Shown here one piece after another: positions 35,487-43,807 of a stretch of 64,000 bases of DNA (the first letter of the stretch is position 1; the number at the start of each line of letters is the position of its first letter). Origin of the DNA: Flagellimonas maritima (GTDB lineage: Bacteria > Bacteroidota > Bacteroidia > Flavobacteriales > Flavobacteriaceae); NCBI RefSeq assembly GCF_003269425.1, contig NZ_CP030104.1, forward strand, positions 248,001-312,000. Direction: 5' to 3'. Under the pieces are notes generated by a model that worked only from the letters and a program-made list of their open reading frames with translations, was not told where the DNA came from and did no database searches. Both the position numbers and the translations under genes were made by a program.

Positions 35487-36107
35487 CTAATAAAGCAAGT
35501 AGAACAAATTGCCTAATCCCACAATACCTGTTAAACAACCTAGAATAAAATTTATCCGTACTGCCAAAAAAGAAAGTCTATGTTCAATTTTGCTAGCTAC
35601 AGTTGCATAAAGCGTATATAAACAAAATGAACCAAGGGTTGATCCAATTGAAAAATACAGACTATTCATAGGAGAATATTCAAAATATCCCAATCCTATT
35701 AAAAACGAAATGGAAGTAAAATAGAACGGGATGGCAAATGTATTTAAAAGGGACATTCCTATTCCATGGAAATAGGCCTTGGACTTTTGGATTTCTGTTT
35801 TTCTTTTCGGCTTCTGTTTTTTAAAGTGCATCCTGAAAAAATTAATAGACAAAATTATTAGAATACCAATACCTACCTTCTGAATACTGGTAATATACTC
35901 CGAATTTTTCATAAGGATACTTGATAAATAAGCTCCAATATTGGCTTGAAAAAACAATACGGTCGCAAAGCCGCCGATAAGATAAAGTGCTGATTTTCTT
36001 CCACTTTTTAAACTAAACTTTACCACGGTCAGATTCAAGAAACTTGGTACAATGCTTCCCGAGGCAGCAATGGCAAATCCTAAAATTAAACAGGTTAAAA
36101 AAGTCAT
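35487..36107 (-). CDS. LysE-type exporter family protein
   Basis: A 206-residue inner-membrane protein with about six hydrophobic segments. The opening LILGFAIAASGSIVPSFLNLTVVKFSLKSG and the pattern of three helices, a basic loop (FKKQKPKRKTEIQKSKAYFHGIG) and three more helices fit the LysE/RhtB transporter superfamily, which exports amino acids or related small molecules. The conserved G-x-x-x-P in helix 1 is present. It is 113 bases from the endo/exonuclease/phosphatase gene on the same strand. Substrate is unknown. Confidence 0.8.
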   Translation of the reverse strand: MTFLTCLILGFAIAASGSIVPSFLNLTVVKFSLKSGRKSALYLIGGFATVLFFQANIGAYLSSILMKNSEYITSIQKVGIGILIILSINFFRMHFKKQKPKRKTEIQKSKAYFHGIGMSLLNTFAIPFYFTSISFLIGLGYFEYSPMNSLYFSIGSTLGSFCLYTLYATVASKIEHRLSFLAVRINFILGCLTGIVGLGNLFYLLY

Positions 36108-36220
36108 GCTCTATTTGTTGATATAAATAAACAACTTAAGGCAAGACCGTACTGCCACATTTCATTTATTTTTTGTTCGAATGGATTTTTTACGCGGTTT
36201 GAACTATTGTAGAGTTAGTT

Positions 36221-37315
36221 TCAAGAGCCTTCTTCCTCTTTCTCTTCCCTTATCTGTTCAGTTGCATCGTCAATAACTTCTTTTGATGGTGATGGCAACC
36301 GCTGTTTTGATGCCGTACTAGATTCTAGCGAAAGTTTTGTAAAAAAAGGAAAATGATCTGAGCCAATGTTACTACCAAGATCTACCTCCAAAACCCGAAA
36401 GTCGGGTGAAACGAATACATGGTCCAATGGCCATCGCATGAACCAGTATTTGGCATTATAGGTATTGAAAAGCCCCCTCCCTTTTCGCAAATCTAAAAGC
36501 CCACTGTATGATTGGAACAAGGACGTAGTTTCTGACCAAGCAACATCATTAAAATCCCCCATTACTATAACCGGAAATTCGGAATTCTTTGACAAGCGAC
36601 CGACTTTCATTAGCTCGGCGTCGCGATCTAGGGATGATGGATTATGGATGGGCGTAGGCGGTGCAGGATGAATCGCATATAACTGAATTGTTTTATCGGA
36701 TGGTAAAATTAATCTAGTATGGATAGAAGGTATGGTGTCCTCTACAAGATATTCAATAGTCGATTGTTCCAATTCAAATTTTGAATAAAGAAGCATACCA
36801 TAAGTATTCTCTTGGGGCACTTGTACTGTATACCGATATTCTTTATTCAAATATTCGTTCAAAGATTCCGTCCATTTGGAGTTTGTCTCAGTATATAAAA
36901 CTACATCGGCATTAAACTTTTTTGTGTCTTTAATCAAGCTTTTGACATCTCTATTGTCCTGAAGAACATTGGCGGTATAGATGCTTAATGTTTCTTTTGT
37001 TTTCGCTGAAGCATTGTCAACCTCGACCTTTCCAAGGACTGTATATGGCAGGATTTTAGTTCCTTGATATATTAAACAAGCCAGCAGCGCGATCGTTAAT
37101 ATATAATCTTTTACACGACGCTTATTAAATAAAAAAACAAGGGCCAATAATATTAATGCAGTGAATATGGTCAATTGTAGATGTGGAAAATCAAATACCC
37201 TAATCGACCAATGTTCAGTTGATATGTAGGGTATAAAGGTCAAAATGATAACTACCGCCCCTAGGAGAGTTACTAAGAACTTTAGCTTTGGGAAGCGAAC
37301 GGATTGGTCTAACAT
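36221..37315 (-). CDS. Endonuclease/exonuclease/phosphatase family protein, membrane-anchored
   Basis: A 364-residue protein with three N-terminal transmembrane segments (about 9-27, 45-63 and 68-87) and an extracytoplasmic catalytic domain. Motifs: LSIYTANVLQDNR (metal-binding Asn), VVLYTETN (Glu), MGDFNDVAWSE (Asp-x-Asn) and SNIGSDHFPF (Asp-His). These are the standard metal and catalytic residues of the EEP superfamily, which includes DNases and phosphoesterases. The C-terminal tail is strongly acidic (EEKEEEGS). Substrate may be a nucleic acid or phospholipid-type ester in the periplasm (inference). The gene lies next to the island boundary. Confidence 0.88.
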   Translation of the reverse strand: MLDQSVRFPKLKFLVTLLGAVVIILTFIPYISTEHWSIRVFDFPHLQLTIFTALILLALVFLFNKRRVKDYILTIALLACLIYQGTKILPYTVLGKVEVDNASAKTKETLSIYTANVLQDNRDVKSLIKDTKKFNADVVLYTETNSKWTESLNEYLNKEYRYTVQVPQENTYGMLLYSKFELEQSTIEYLVEDTIPSIHTRLILPSDKTIQLYAIHPAPPTPIHNPSSLDRDAELMKVGRLSKNSEFPVIVMGDFNDVAWSETTSLFQSYSGLLDLRKGRGLFNTYNAKYWFMRWPLDHVFVSPDFRVLEVDLGSNIGSDHFPFFTKLSLESSTASKQRLPSPSKEVIDDATEQIREEKEEEGS

Positions 37316-37403
37316 TTGGTTATAACATTTAGTAATGCGAATATCGGAATCTAATTCCTATTACATATAAATGATTGGGGCTTAAATCGTGAGGTTCTCA
37401 GAA

Positions 37404-37457
37404 TTACAGGAAATGTCTCAAATAAAAGTATATTTCTAAAGTGCTTTTATTGATAAT
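37404..37457 (-). pseudogene. Fossil of an integrase N-terminus
   Basis: Reading leftward from 37457, the position aligned with the integrase start codon (here ATT), the frame gives roughly INKSTLEIYFYLRHFL before a stop. It aligns with the first residues RNNSTLAVLIFTRD of the integrase remnant at 58905. The nucleotide match continues upstream of the start. Only about 18 codons survive. Confidence 0.5.
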
Positions 37458-37539
37458 GATACACATCTTTCAAATTAAACAAACATTATTTGCAAAGACA
37501 ACTTAAATAGCCCTAAATGCAACTTAAAGTTACAACAAA
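37436..37539. repeat. Left copy of integrase-start and upstream repeat
   Basis: About 104 bases that match 58884-58987 with scattered substitutions and compensating one-base indels, covering the first integrase codons and the region just before them. Inside are three spaced TTAAA/TAAA motifs (CTTAAATAG, CTAAATGCA, CTTAAAGTT) that may be arm-type integrase binding sites, and a decayed form of the CAAAC-CTT-GTTTG dyad seen in the right copy. Confidence 0.75.
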
Positions 37540-37616
37540 TACAATACTAGACTGTTCCCGTATAGGACATATTTTAGATGATTTCAGATGTATTCATACA
37601 ATCCCCTACAAAATCA

Positions 37617-37650
37617 AAAACCCTGATAATCATACGATTAGCAGGGTTTT
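37617..37650 (-). terminator. Fossil tRNA-type terminator at left att
   Basis: Arms AAAACCCTG (37617-37625) and CAGGGTTTT (37642-37650), with a T run when read on the minus strand. It holds the same place relative to the att copy as the hairpin at 59066 does relative to the tRNA. Confidence 0.55.
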
Positions 37651-37668
37651 GATATTGCCAGAATGGCA

Positions 37669-37687
37669 GTTCGTCGGGATGACAGGA
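37669..37687. repeat. Left attachment site (copy of tRNA-Pro 3' end)
   Basis: The 19 bases gttcgtcgggatgacagga are identical to 59118-59136, which span the last bases of the tRNA-Pro gene and four to five bases beyond. Flanks on both sides differ. A lone copy of a tRNA 3' end is the usual mark of an integrated element's far end. Confidence 0.82.
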
Positions 37688-37882
37688 CTAATTATATCAT
37701 CGCAACGTGTTAACTATCAGATTTTTACAGATTCTTTTTTGAATGATTAACCGAAAACTAAACTCAGTTCAAAATGATACAAATTGATGCAAATAAAATG
37801 TCGTCTTGCAATACTAAAAATACGATTTTCACTTTACATTTAAATGCTTTTTTTACAAAAATAAAATCAGCTCCATAAAAAA

Positions 37883-39025
37883 CTATCCAAGCACACTGCC
37901 CAGTTTAAACATGGGTAAGTACATTGCAACCAAAATAACTCCAACACAAATTCCTACAACCAAAATTATCATAGGCTCCAACAGCGTGCTCAACAGTTTG
38001 GATTTTTGTTGTACTTCAATGCTATACTGCTGGTTCAAACGTTCGAACATAAACTCTGTTTGATTGGTTTCCTCAGCAACTTTTACCATGGAAATCATTT
38101 TTTTGCTAAAAACCTTGTTTCCTTTTAAACTATTGCTCAGGCTTTCACCTTGTAAGATTTTAGATTTCACTACTTCAAGAGCATCCTGTAGTGGGTAAAA
38201 GCTTATCATTTTCCCGGCAAGCTCTATACTGTTCAAAACTGGAACCTTGGAAGCAGTCAACAGACTGATTGCCCGTGTAAATTGAGCCAAGTATACCGCT
38301 TTAAGAAAATTTCCCAAATAAGGAATTTTAATCAAAATATAGTCTATCTTTCTTTTAAACCAATCACTCCCAAAAAGTACTTTTCGAAGAAGCAAAACGC
38401 TTATGATGATGAGAACCATCCACCATCCATAGTCTTTGATAAAATCCGATATTGCAACGATAAACTTTGTAATCCACGGAAGGTCTACATTGTTCTGTTC
38501 AAATATATCCTGAAACATCGGCACTACCAATCGTAACATGAATATGACTACCAAAACGGCAGTAATCAATATTATTGCAGGGTAGGTCAACGCATTTACC
38601 AAACTTCTTTGCTGCTCGTTCTTCTTGGAAAAAAATAACCCTAGTTCGTTTGTAATTATGGTAAGCGTTCCAGACTCCTCACCTATCTTAAGAGAATAGT
38701 ACTCATATTCCGAGAATTCACTTCTACTTTTTATGGCGTCGGAGAAACTATTCCCCGAAAGTAAGCTATCCCCCAAATCTTTGAACAAGCTCTTTTGCTG
38801 TTCTTTTTTTTGTCCTTCTTCAATCAGCTTTAAGGATTCTTTAAGCGTGATGCCAGCCTTTAAGAGCACGCTCAATTCTGTGTAAAAATCTTCCTTTTTT
38901 TTATTTGAAAACGATTTCCCGAAGAAAACCAGTTCACGTTCTAAAATAGAGGTCCTCTTTTTTATTTTTAAATCATCTGGCTTGACTAAAGCGTCGATAT
39001 TTGTGTTCTCCAGTTTAAATCCCAT
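37883..39025 (-). CDS. gspF: GspF/PilC-type inner-membrane platform protein
   Basis: A 380-residue polytopic protein of the T2SS-F family, the inner-membrane platform that couples the ATPase to pseudopilus growth. Two copies of the family domain are seen: FYTELSVLLKAGITLKESL (about 47-65) and FTRAISLLTASKVPVLNSI (about 249-267). Transmembrane segments lie near 146-170, 201-218 and 350-372. Length is typical. It is the last gene of the minus-strand arm, one base after the minor pseudopilin gene. The matching ATPase lies in the other arm (52914), so both arms are needed for a working machine. Confidence 0.93.
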   Translation of the reverse strand: MGFKLENTNIDALVKPDDLKIKKRTSILERELVFFGKSFSNKKKEDFYTELSVLLKAGITLKESLKLIEEGQKKEQQKSLFKDLGDSLLSGNSFSDAIKSRSEFSEYEYYSLKIGEESGTLTIITNELGLFFSKKNEQQRSLVNALTYPAIILITAVLVVIFMLRLVVPMFQDIFEQNNVDLPWITKFIVAISDFIKDYGWWMVLIIISVLLLRKVLFGSDWFKRKIDYILIKIPYLGNFLKAVYLAQFTRAISLLTASKVPVLNSIELAGKMISFYPLQDALEVVKSKILQGESLSNSLKGNKVFSKKMISMVKVAEETNQTEFMFERLNQQYSIEVQQKSKLLSTLLEPMIILVVGICVGVILVAMYLPMFKLGSVLG

Positions 39026-39026
39026 A

Positions 39027-39485
39027 TCAGTTCATAAAATCCGTAGCGGCATTTCTTTTGTAAACAAAAAGTGTATGATTGGCATCGTTGACAAGTTCAA
39101 TTGCATCCAACTTCCCATTACCCACCTCATCACCCAAGAGGAATATTTTGCTGATTTTGAAATCTGTGAAGAGCGTGTCTTTTTTATTAAGGACATATCC
39201 ATTGCGAAAAAAATATTCTTTTTTGTCCATTTCGTTGGTCAATGTTAGTATACGTTCTTGCTGAAAAAAATAAATATCGGAGTACAGATTAAAATCTATC
39301 CACAGTGCTTGTCGCAGAAGATTATCTGTTGTTCGCTCTTCATAGTTTACTTGTATGCCGTTTATCTGTTTTTGTACCAGACCAAGAACTGAAAAGGCAA
39401 GTCCTACAACGATTATAGTCAATATCAGCACAATCAGCATCTCACTGAGCGTGAAAGCTTCTAATTTTTTAAAGGTTTTTATCAC
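39027..39485 (-). CDS. Minor pseudopilin, class III signal
   Basis: A 152-residue protein that starts at a GTG (39485) 17 bases inside the upstream gene. The N-terminus MIKTFKKLEAFTLSEMLIVL is a prepilin leader with predicted cleavage between Ala10 and Phe11 and the conserved Glu at +5 (Glu15), followed by one hydrophobic helix. The rest is a small globular domain, as in GspH/I/J-type minor pseudopilins. It should be processed by the island's own prepilin peptidase and sit at the tip of the pseudopilus. Which minor subunit it equals cannot be decided. Confidence 0.85.
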   Translation of the reverse strand: MIKTFKKLEAFTLSEMLIVLILTIIVVGLAFSVLGLVQKQINGIQVNYEERTTDNLLRQALWIDFNLYSDIYFFQQERILTLTNEMDKKEYFFRNGYVLNKKDTLFTDFKISKIFLLGDEVGNGKLDAIELVNDANHTLFVYKRNAATDFMN

Positions 39486-39810
39486 TATTGATTTTTCTTT
39501 TTATCGTTCTTGTACCTTTATTCTCTTTTTCGGTTATTTGAATAGTAACGGTTCCTTCTTGGTGGTTTTCATCAACGGTAACATTCCATGTTTCCCACTC
39601 TTCAAAGTAAGGTAGGGTCACCTTTTGGTTTATAATTTGATATTCCAATCGGTCCAAATAGGTGTGTATGGATTGAAGATTTCCTTTCACCTGAGAAGAA
39701 AACAAGGAATTCATTACCAAACTGGAAAGCATAAAAATCACTACGATGAGTACGGTACCCACCATAGTTTCCATTAGTGTGGATGACTTAACTTTTCTTA
39801 GTACAGCCAT
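39469..39810 (-). CDS. Minor pseudopilin, short
   Basis: A 113-residue protein with an atypical prepilin leader, MAVLRKVKSSTLMETMVGTV. Cleavage between Ser9 and Ser10 would give STLME, preserving the +5 glutamate (Glu14) although the usual glycine at -1 is replaced by serine. One hydrophobic helix (about 15-35) precedes a short soluble part (about 75 residues, beta-rich and charged). It overlaps both neighbours in the arm (13 bases upstream, 17 downstream), as expected for co-translated subunits. Likely a GspI- or GspJ-like component. Confidence 0.78.
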   Translation of the reverse strand: MAVLRKVKSSTLMETMVGTVLIVVIFMLSSLVMNSLFSSQVKGNLQSIHTYLDRLEYQIINQKVTLPYFEEWETWNVTVDENHQEGTVTIQITEKENKGTRTIKRKINSDKNL

Positions 39811-41063
39811 TTTGCCAAAGCTTTTTCCTTGTTGAACAACAGCCCCGCGTAAGCAGTGGGCAGCAATTTTGAATTTATAGTGCCGTTGAACAAATGGTTC
39901 TGATAGATACTGCCTTTTTCCAAAGCAATAAAAGCATCCGTTGTTATATTTCCGATAACCCCACCTTTTAGTTCCAGGTTTTTTTCACAATAAATCTCTC
40001 CAAAAACCGTAGTATTTTCATTCACCTTTATTTGCGGGATAAAATTTTCTTCATCACCGTCTTCCATATAGGCAACAATGCCCTTGATCAAAACATTTTT
40101 TCCTATCTGAATGTTCGTTTCCGACCGGTTTTTGGGGTTGGGCATATCTCCCCTATTCACTACTAAGACTGAAGGATAATCCAAGATCACTCTATTTTCG
40201 ACTTTAATACTTTCCGTAGCTATGCACTGTAATATTCCGTTGAATCCGCTTTCTATACTAATTTTTGGTGCTATGAGGACAATGTCCTTTAAGTTAGAAT
40301 TTTTCCCAACGTATATCTTTTGTGATGCCTTTACCATGATATTGCCACGCAAGTCAACATGTGAAAGTCGTATTACATCACCTTCTATGTATTTTGTTGG
40401 GGCTTTAAAGGAATTTATCAGAACCAAACCTTCCGAAAAACGGATATGATTTTCCCTGAAATCATAATTCCCACGTTTTGGCAACTCTTTAAGATATTTT
40501 TTCAGGGAAGTATCGATAATTAGAAATTCATTGGAGCTCTGTTTTACAGCACCGTATACGGGCAAGTTAAATTTATAGAATTCTCCTGCGATGGTACCTG
40601 GTCGGATACCTTGTTCCGGCAAATATGCATTTCCCGTTATTTTGGCACTTCCCGCAATGATCATAGGGCGGTCATTGTCTTTAAGATACAATGCGGGGAA
40701 TTGACCTTCCACTGCACCGCCGACCAAAGCTGTTTTTTCGAATACGGTTTTTTTAAACCGGGATGAAACAGTGTACTTTTCAAATATGCCCCAGTAAGAT
40801 TTGAATACCGATACTTCTACACCATCTTCATCCAATGGTATTTTTAAGGTTACGGAGTCATTGATCAAAATATCTTGCCTCATGGCATAGTTGAGGCCCA
40901 AGTCCGCTTTTTTGATTACTGCAATGGTCTTGGATGTTTTTTTTCCAAAGAGCACATGGGTTTTGTGCAATAGAGCAAAAGTGAGTAGCAGTACAGCTAT
41001 TACGGCACCAACAAGAAGCACAAACTGGAGTGCACCGGCCTTTATTTTAGTTTTGTATGGCAC
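39798..41063 (-). CDS. GspK-like large minor pseudopilin, beta-helix-like domain
   Basis: A 421-residue protein starting at a GTG (41063). The leader MPYKTKIKAG is followed by ALQFVLLVGAVIAVLLLTFALL; the +5 residue is not glutamate, which is characteristic of GspK-type tip pseudopilins. The long soluble part has repeating turns (AGSAKITGNAYLP, GNIMVKASQKIYVGKNSNLK, IQIGKNVLIKGIVAYM, VNENTTVFGEIYCEKNLELK) typical of a beta-helix or bactofilin-like stack, unlike the classical GspK domain. Position within the arm and the leader support a pseudopilus role; the beta-helix may form a tip or substrate-binding surface (inference). Confidence 0.75.
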   Translation of the reverse strand: MPYKTKIKAGALQFVLLVGAVIAVLLLTFALLHKTHVLFGKKTSKTIAVIKKADLGLNYAMRQDILINDSVTLKIPLDEDGVEVSVFKSYWGIFEKYTVSSRFKKTVFEKTALVGGAVEGQFPALYLKDNDRPMIIAGSAKITGNAYLPEQGIRPGTIAGEFYKFNLPVYGAVKQSSNEFLIIDTSLKKYLKELPKRGNYDFRENHIRFSEGLVLINSFKAPTKYIEGDVIRLSHVDLRGNIMVKASQKIYVGKNSNLKDIVLIAPKISIESGFNGILQCIATESIKVENRVILDYPSVLVVNRGDMPNPKNRSETNIQIGKNVLIKGIVAYMEDGDEENFIPQIKVNENTTVFGEIYCEKNLELKGGVIGNITTDAFIALEKGSIYQNHLFNGTINSKLLPTAYAGLLFNKEKALAKWLY

Positions 41064-41520
41064 TTTGTAATGGTATTGTCTTTAGTGTTCCTTTAAATCT
41101 CACTTTTATGTGCTTACTGTTTCCACTTAACAAAGTAACACCATTCTCTCTTCCTTTTTTTTGCATGAGGTATGGGCTACCGGCTATGGTCACAAAAAAA
41201 ATATGGGCATTGGTTTGCTGGTCCGTAATCAGGCCCGTATAAATAATCGAGGGAAACTCAACAGTTGGTGTTTTGAATTTTACAACATTATTGGTCTTTT
41301 TTAAGGAAGCGCTCAATGTGCCCAAAAAAGGATCTCGGTAATCTGCTACAATATTGAACGTATCTTTTTCCATTATCTCTTTAGGTTTAAAATTTGGTCT
41401 TTCAGCAAAGGTCGGTGCTTCTTGTTCCTTAGAAAATACGTCAAGTATTCTCAAGCCAATAATTCCCCATACAACCAAAACAATGGCCAATAGTAGATAT
41501 GTTTTTATATTTTTGCTCAC
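41047..41520 (-). CDS. GspC/PilP-like inner-membrane linker protein
   Basis: A 157-residue protein with a GTG start (41520) overlapping the stop of the lipoprotein gene by four bases. One N-terminal transmembrane helix (about 7-27) is followed by a Pro/Glu-rich linker and a beta-rich domain (YRDPFLG, then PSIIYTGLITDQQTNAHIFFVTIAGSPYLMQKG-type strands). The YRDPF motif plus a small beta domain is how PilP and the HR domain of GspC look; those bind the secretin from the inner membrane. Assigned by shape and by position in the arm rather than by a decisive motif. Confidence 0.68.
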   Translation of the reverse strand: MSKNIKTYLLLAIVLVVWGIIGLRILDVFSKEQEAPTFAERPNFKPKEIMEKDTFNIVADYRDPFLGTLSASLKKTNNVVKFKTPTVEFPSIIYTGLITDQQTNAHIFFVTIAGSPYLMQKKGRENGVTLLSGNSKHIKVRFKGTLKTIPLQSAIQN

Positions 41521-42212
41521 TCCTCGACCGTAAAATTAAACGTAGAACTATTATCGCTTTCGTTACCGGCAGCGTCATAAGCACGTACACGCCAATAAAA
41601 AGTTCCCGCAGCCATATTGGTAGTAAAGGTCTTGTTGGCCCCTATGGCCTTGGTGACCAAACTTTGTAAGCTTTCATCTGAAAAAATAAAGATGCTATCG
41701 CGTTCTGCCGTACCCGAAACATCTGTTCTTGTCCATGAAAAATTAACTTCGTTCTCGCTCTGCGTTACTCCATTTGCCGGCATTACCAGTTGTGGGGTGT
41801 TTGGAGGGGTAACATCAAGGTCTTCATCTCCATCCACTAGAAAATCATTTAAGGCATAAGCCGTTTCGTAGTCGCTGTTCATTGCTTTTATGCGCCATGA
41901 ATAATTGCCATTGGGTAAATTTTGTACAATTCTGGTCGCTATATTGCCCAATGTATCCTCTACAATAATACTGTCCAATACAATTTGGGTCGTATTATCA
42001 AAATTGGGCGTAGCAATCTGGATTTCAAAAGCGGTGGCATCGTCCACGGCCTGCCAATTAAAATTTACGGTATTTGATGAAAGTAACGTCTCATCCAAAG
42101 GTGCCAGAACAGGAACTGTCCGGTCGGATATATCGGGAACCTCCAGAATATCCTCGCAACCTAGAAGGATAATGAAAATGGAACCTAAAATAAATTTATA
42201 GTTTGTGTGCAT
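41517..42212 (-). CDS. Lipoprotein with two fibronectin-III-like domains
   Basis: A 231-residue lipoprotein (lipobox LLGC, Cys19). Two repeats of about 100 residues follow, each with the fn3-like pattern VNFNWQAVDDATAFEIQIA ... NGNYSWRIKAMN and VNFSWTRTDVSGTAERDSIFI ... AGTFYWRVRAYDAAGN. Such domains bind proteins or glycans. It lies inside the secretion arm between another lipoprotein and the PilP-like gene, so it may be an outer-membrane accessory such as a secretin pilotin, or a substrate-handling factor. That role is inferred from position alone. Confidence 0.75.
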   Translation of the reverse strand: MHTNYKFILGSIFIILLGCEDILEVPDISDRTVPVLAPLDETLLSSNTVNFNWQAVDDATAFEIQIATPNFDNTTQIVLDSIIVEDTLGNIATRIVQNLPNGNYSWRIKAMNSDYETAYALNDFLVDGDEDLDVTPPNTPQLVMPANGVTQSENEVNFSWTRTDVSGTAERDSIFIFSDESLQSLVTKAIGANKTFTTNMAAGTFYWRVRAYDAAGNESDNSSTFNFTVEE

Positions 42213-42216
42213 TCCA

Positions 42217-42945
42217 TTAGAATTTTAAATATGCCCTGTCTGTGCCAACCTTGGAAGCTTTTGCATAAGTTCCTTTTGGGCATCTTTCTCCTTTGGGCAT
42301 CAAATTTTTGATTATTAGATTATGGTATCGATCCTCGCCCCAACAAAAATTAACATATTGGTAACCGAACACCTGCAGCTCAGAGAAAAAATATCTGCTT
42401 TCCAATTCCCCGTTGATGACCACTAGCTGAATGTTGCCATAATCGTCTTTTTGTAATTGTATTGCCTCTGCCAATGTGAAATCGGACATTGCAGTTTCTG
42501 GTACTGTGAGATTAAGGCCGGTTATCAGTTTATAATCCTCATTGTAAGATATGTAAGTCCGAAGGGCATCATGGGCATCATTGTTCAATAACGTGGTTAG
42601 ATCAAGTTTGTCCAAAAGTTCCAATCTTAAGTATTTAGGTTTTAAGGGCAAAGAATCACTAAAAGAAATACTATTGATTTTCCCTGCTTGTTCCACATAT
42701 TTGGTATAGGAAGAATAACTTGTTCTATTGAAAGGAAGCTGTTTTGCACTGACCTTGAGCACGGACCAATTGGGTACCCCTACTTGTTCCACAGCGCTGT
42801 ACCAAATTTCATCTTTTGTTTTTATCAGGGTTCCCAATTCCGGAAAACTTAACTGTGCTTCCTGTTTTTGGGCTTTGTACGCGTTACATCCCAACAAGAA
42901 GAATACCCCGATTACGGTTGATCCATAGATTTTAAAGCACTTCAT
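42217..42945 (-). CDS. Lipoprotein of unknown function in secretion arm
   Basis: A 242-residue lipoprotein (lipobox FLLGC, Cys20) whose remaining sequence I do not recognise. It is the first gene of the minus-strand secretion arm, downstream of the terminator that ends the Rhs transcript, so it probably has its own promoter in the gap before it. The mature part is mixed alpha/beta with two C-terminal cysteines (FCWGEDR and GERCPKG), which could form a disulfide. Outer-membrane location and first position make it a candidate pilotin or surface component (inference). Confidence 0.6.
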   Translation of the reverse strand: MKCFKIYGSTVIGVFFLLGCNAYKAQKQEAQLSFPELGTLIKTKDEIWYSAVEQVGVPNWSVLKVSAKQLPFNRTSYSSYTKYVEQAGKINSISFSDSLPLKPKYLRLELLDKLDLTTLLNNDAHDALRTYISYNEDYKLITGLNLTVPETAMSDFTLAEAIQLQKDDYGNIQLVVINGELESRYFFSELQVFGYQYVNFCWGEDRYHNLIIKNLMPKGERCPKGTYAKASKVGTDRAYLKF

Positions 42946-43324
42946 ATTACTGTTTCATTGGCAGTATGAAGGTACAGAAAATATAGATTTTATTGAAGGT
43001 AAATTCCTTATTATTTGGAGTTATGGAGGATTATTGAAGTCCTAGAAACAATTTGTATTTCTTATAAAATATGATTTCATAACATTATACTTAAGACCGT
43101 TATGCCGATTGTCATTTAAACTCGTCCACGAAAAACCATCTGCTACTGACCAAACCCGCTTTAGGGTTAAATAGAATAGGAGGACATGGTTTGGAAAACT
43201 TCGTAAAATTCGCAATCAGATCTTGATTACACTAAAATCATTATATAGGAACGATGTTAAAATACTTAAGTCTTGTATCTAAATTTTTGATGGGAAATCA
43301 CTAAAAAAACTTATTCCAAAGCAT
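42946..43324. other. Intergenic gap with a short coding relic
   Basis: Between the Rhs/immunity terminator and the secretion-arm lipoprotein. On the minus strand, 43115-43231 is open for 39 codons without a start (it contains KPCPPILFNPKAGLVSSRWF), possibly a leftover of an exchanged Rhs tip or immunity gene. The promoter for the arm should lie near 42950-43050, but I see no strong match. Confidence 0.35.
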
Positions 43325-43351
43325 AAAAAAACCGCCTCGATGGGCGGTTTT
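43325..43351 (-). terminator. Terminator of the Rhs/immunity transcript
   Basis: Arms AAACCGCC (43329-43336) and GGCGGTTT (43343-43350) with a six-base loop. Read on the minus strand, the stem ends in a run of seven T. It lies about 20 bases after the stop of the possible immunity gene. Confidence 0.85.
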
Positions 43352-43369
43352 ATATTGATTGCTTTTTAA

Positions 43370-43807
43370 TTAATTTGATTGTATTTCTAACAACTCATTA
43401 ATTTTTCGTGCCAAGACCTCTTTTCGATATAAGCCGTCTTTGAAGAAGAATACATAACCATCATCAATGCGACTCATCTTAATTAGGTATTTAGACTCTC
43501 TATAATTACCTATATTGATATAAACACTATAGTCTCTATCACCTCTATGAGGGGCTTGCACATCAAAATCTAAGGATTTGAACAATTCATAAAACTCGTT
43601 TATGTCTTTTTCGTTATCAATTGTAACTCTCCCATCTGGGGCGTTAGAATGGTAATTTAAATTACCTCCTTTTTTGAACTCTAGATAAATATTAGCAGTT
43701 TTTTCATCCAAAAAATATTCATCAGGAGAAACAATGTTCTTAGGAAAATATAAGTAGCCCATAATCAACAACACTGCTACTCCTAATATGATATATTCTT
43801 TTTTCAT
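43370..43807 (-). CDS. Possible immunity protein to the Rhs tip, membrane-anchored
   Basis: A 145-residue protein with one N-terminal transmembrane helix (MKKEYIILGVAVLLIMGYLY) and a small soluble domain (for example KDINEFYELFKSLDFDV, RESKYLIKMSRIDDGYVFF). It overlaps the end of the Rhs gene by four bases and is followed by a terminator. This is the normal place of an immunity gene behind a polymorphic toxin. The helix would hold the domain in the periplasm, suggesting a toxin that acts in the cell envelope. No named immunity family is recognised. The call rests on position, size and composition. Confidence 0.55.
   Translation of the reverse strand: MKKEYIILGVAVLLIMGYLYFPKNIVSPDEYFLDEKTANIYLEFKKGGNLNYHSNAPDGRVTIDNEKDINEFYELFKSLDFDVQAPHRGDRDYSVYINIGNYRESKYLIKMSRIDDGYVFFFKDGLYRKEVLARKINELLEIQSN

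Noticed and set aside
37517..37750. A 77-codon plus-strand frame across the left att site
   Set aside because: It is made of integrase upstream repeats, a terminator hairpin and tRNA sequence, so it is not coding.
43115..43231. A 39-codon open stretch without a start codon
   Set aside because: Could be a relic of an exchanged Rhs tip or immunity gene, but I cannot match it to anything.
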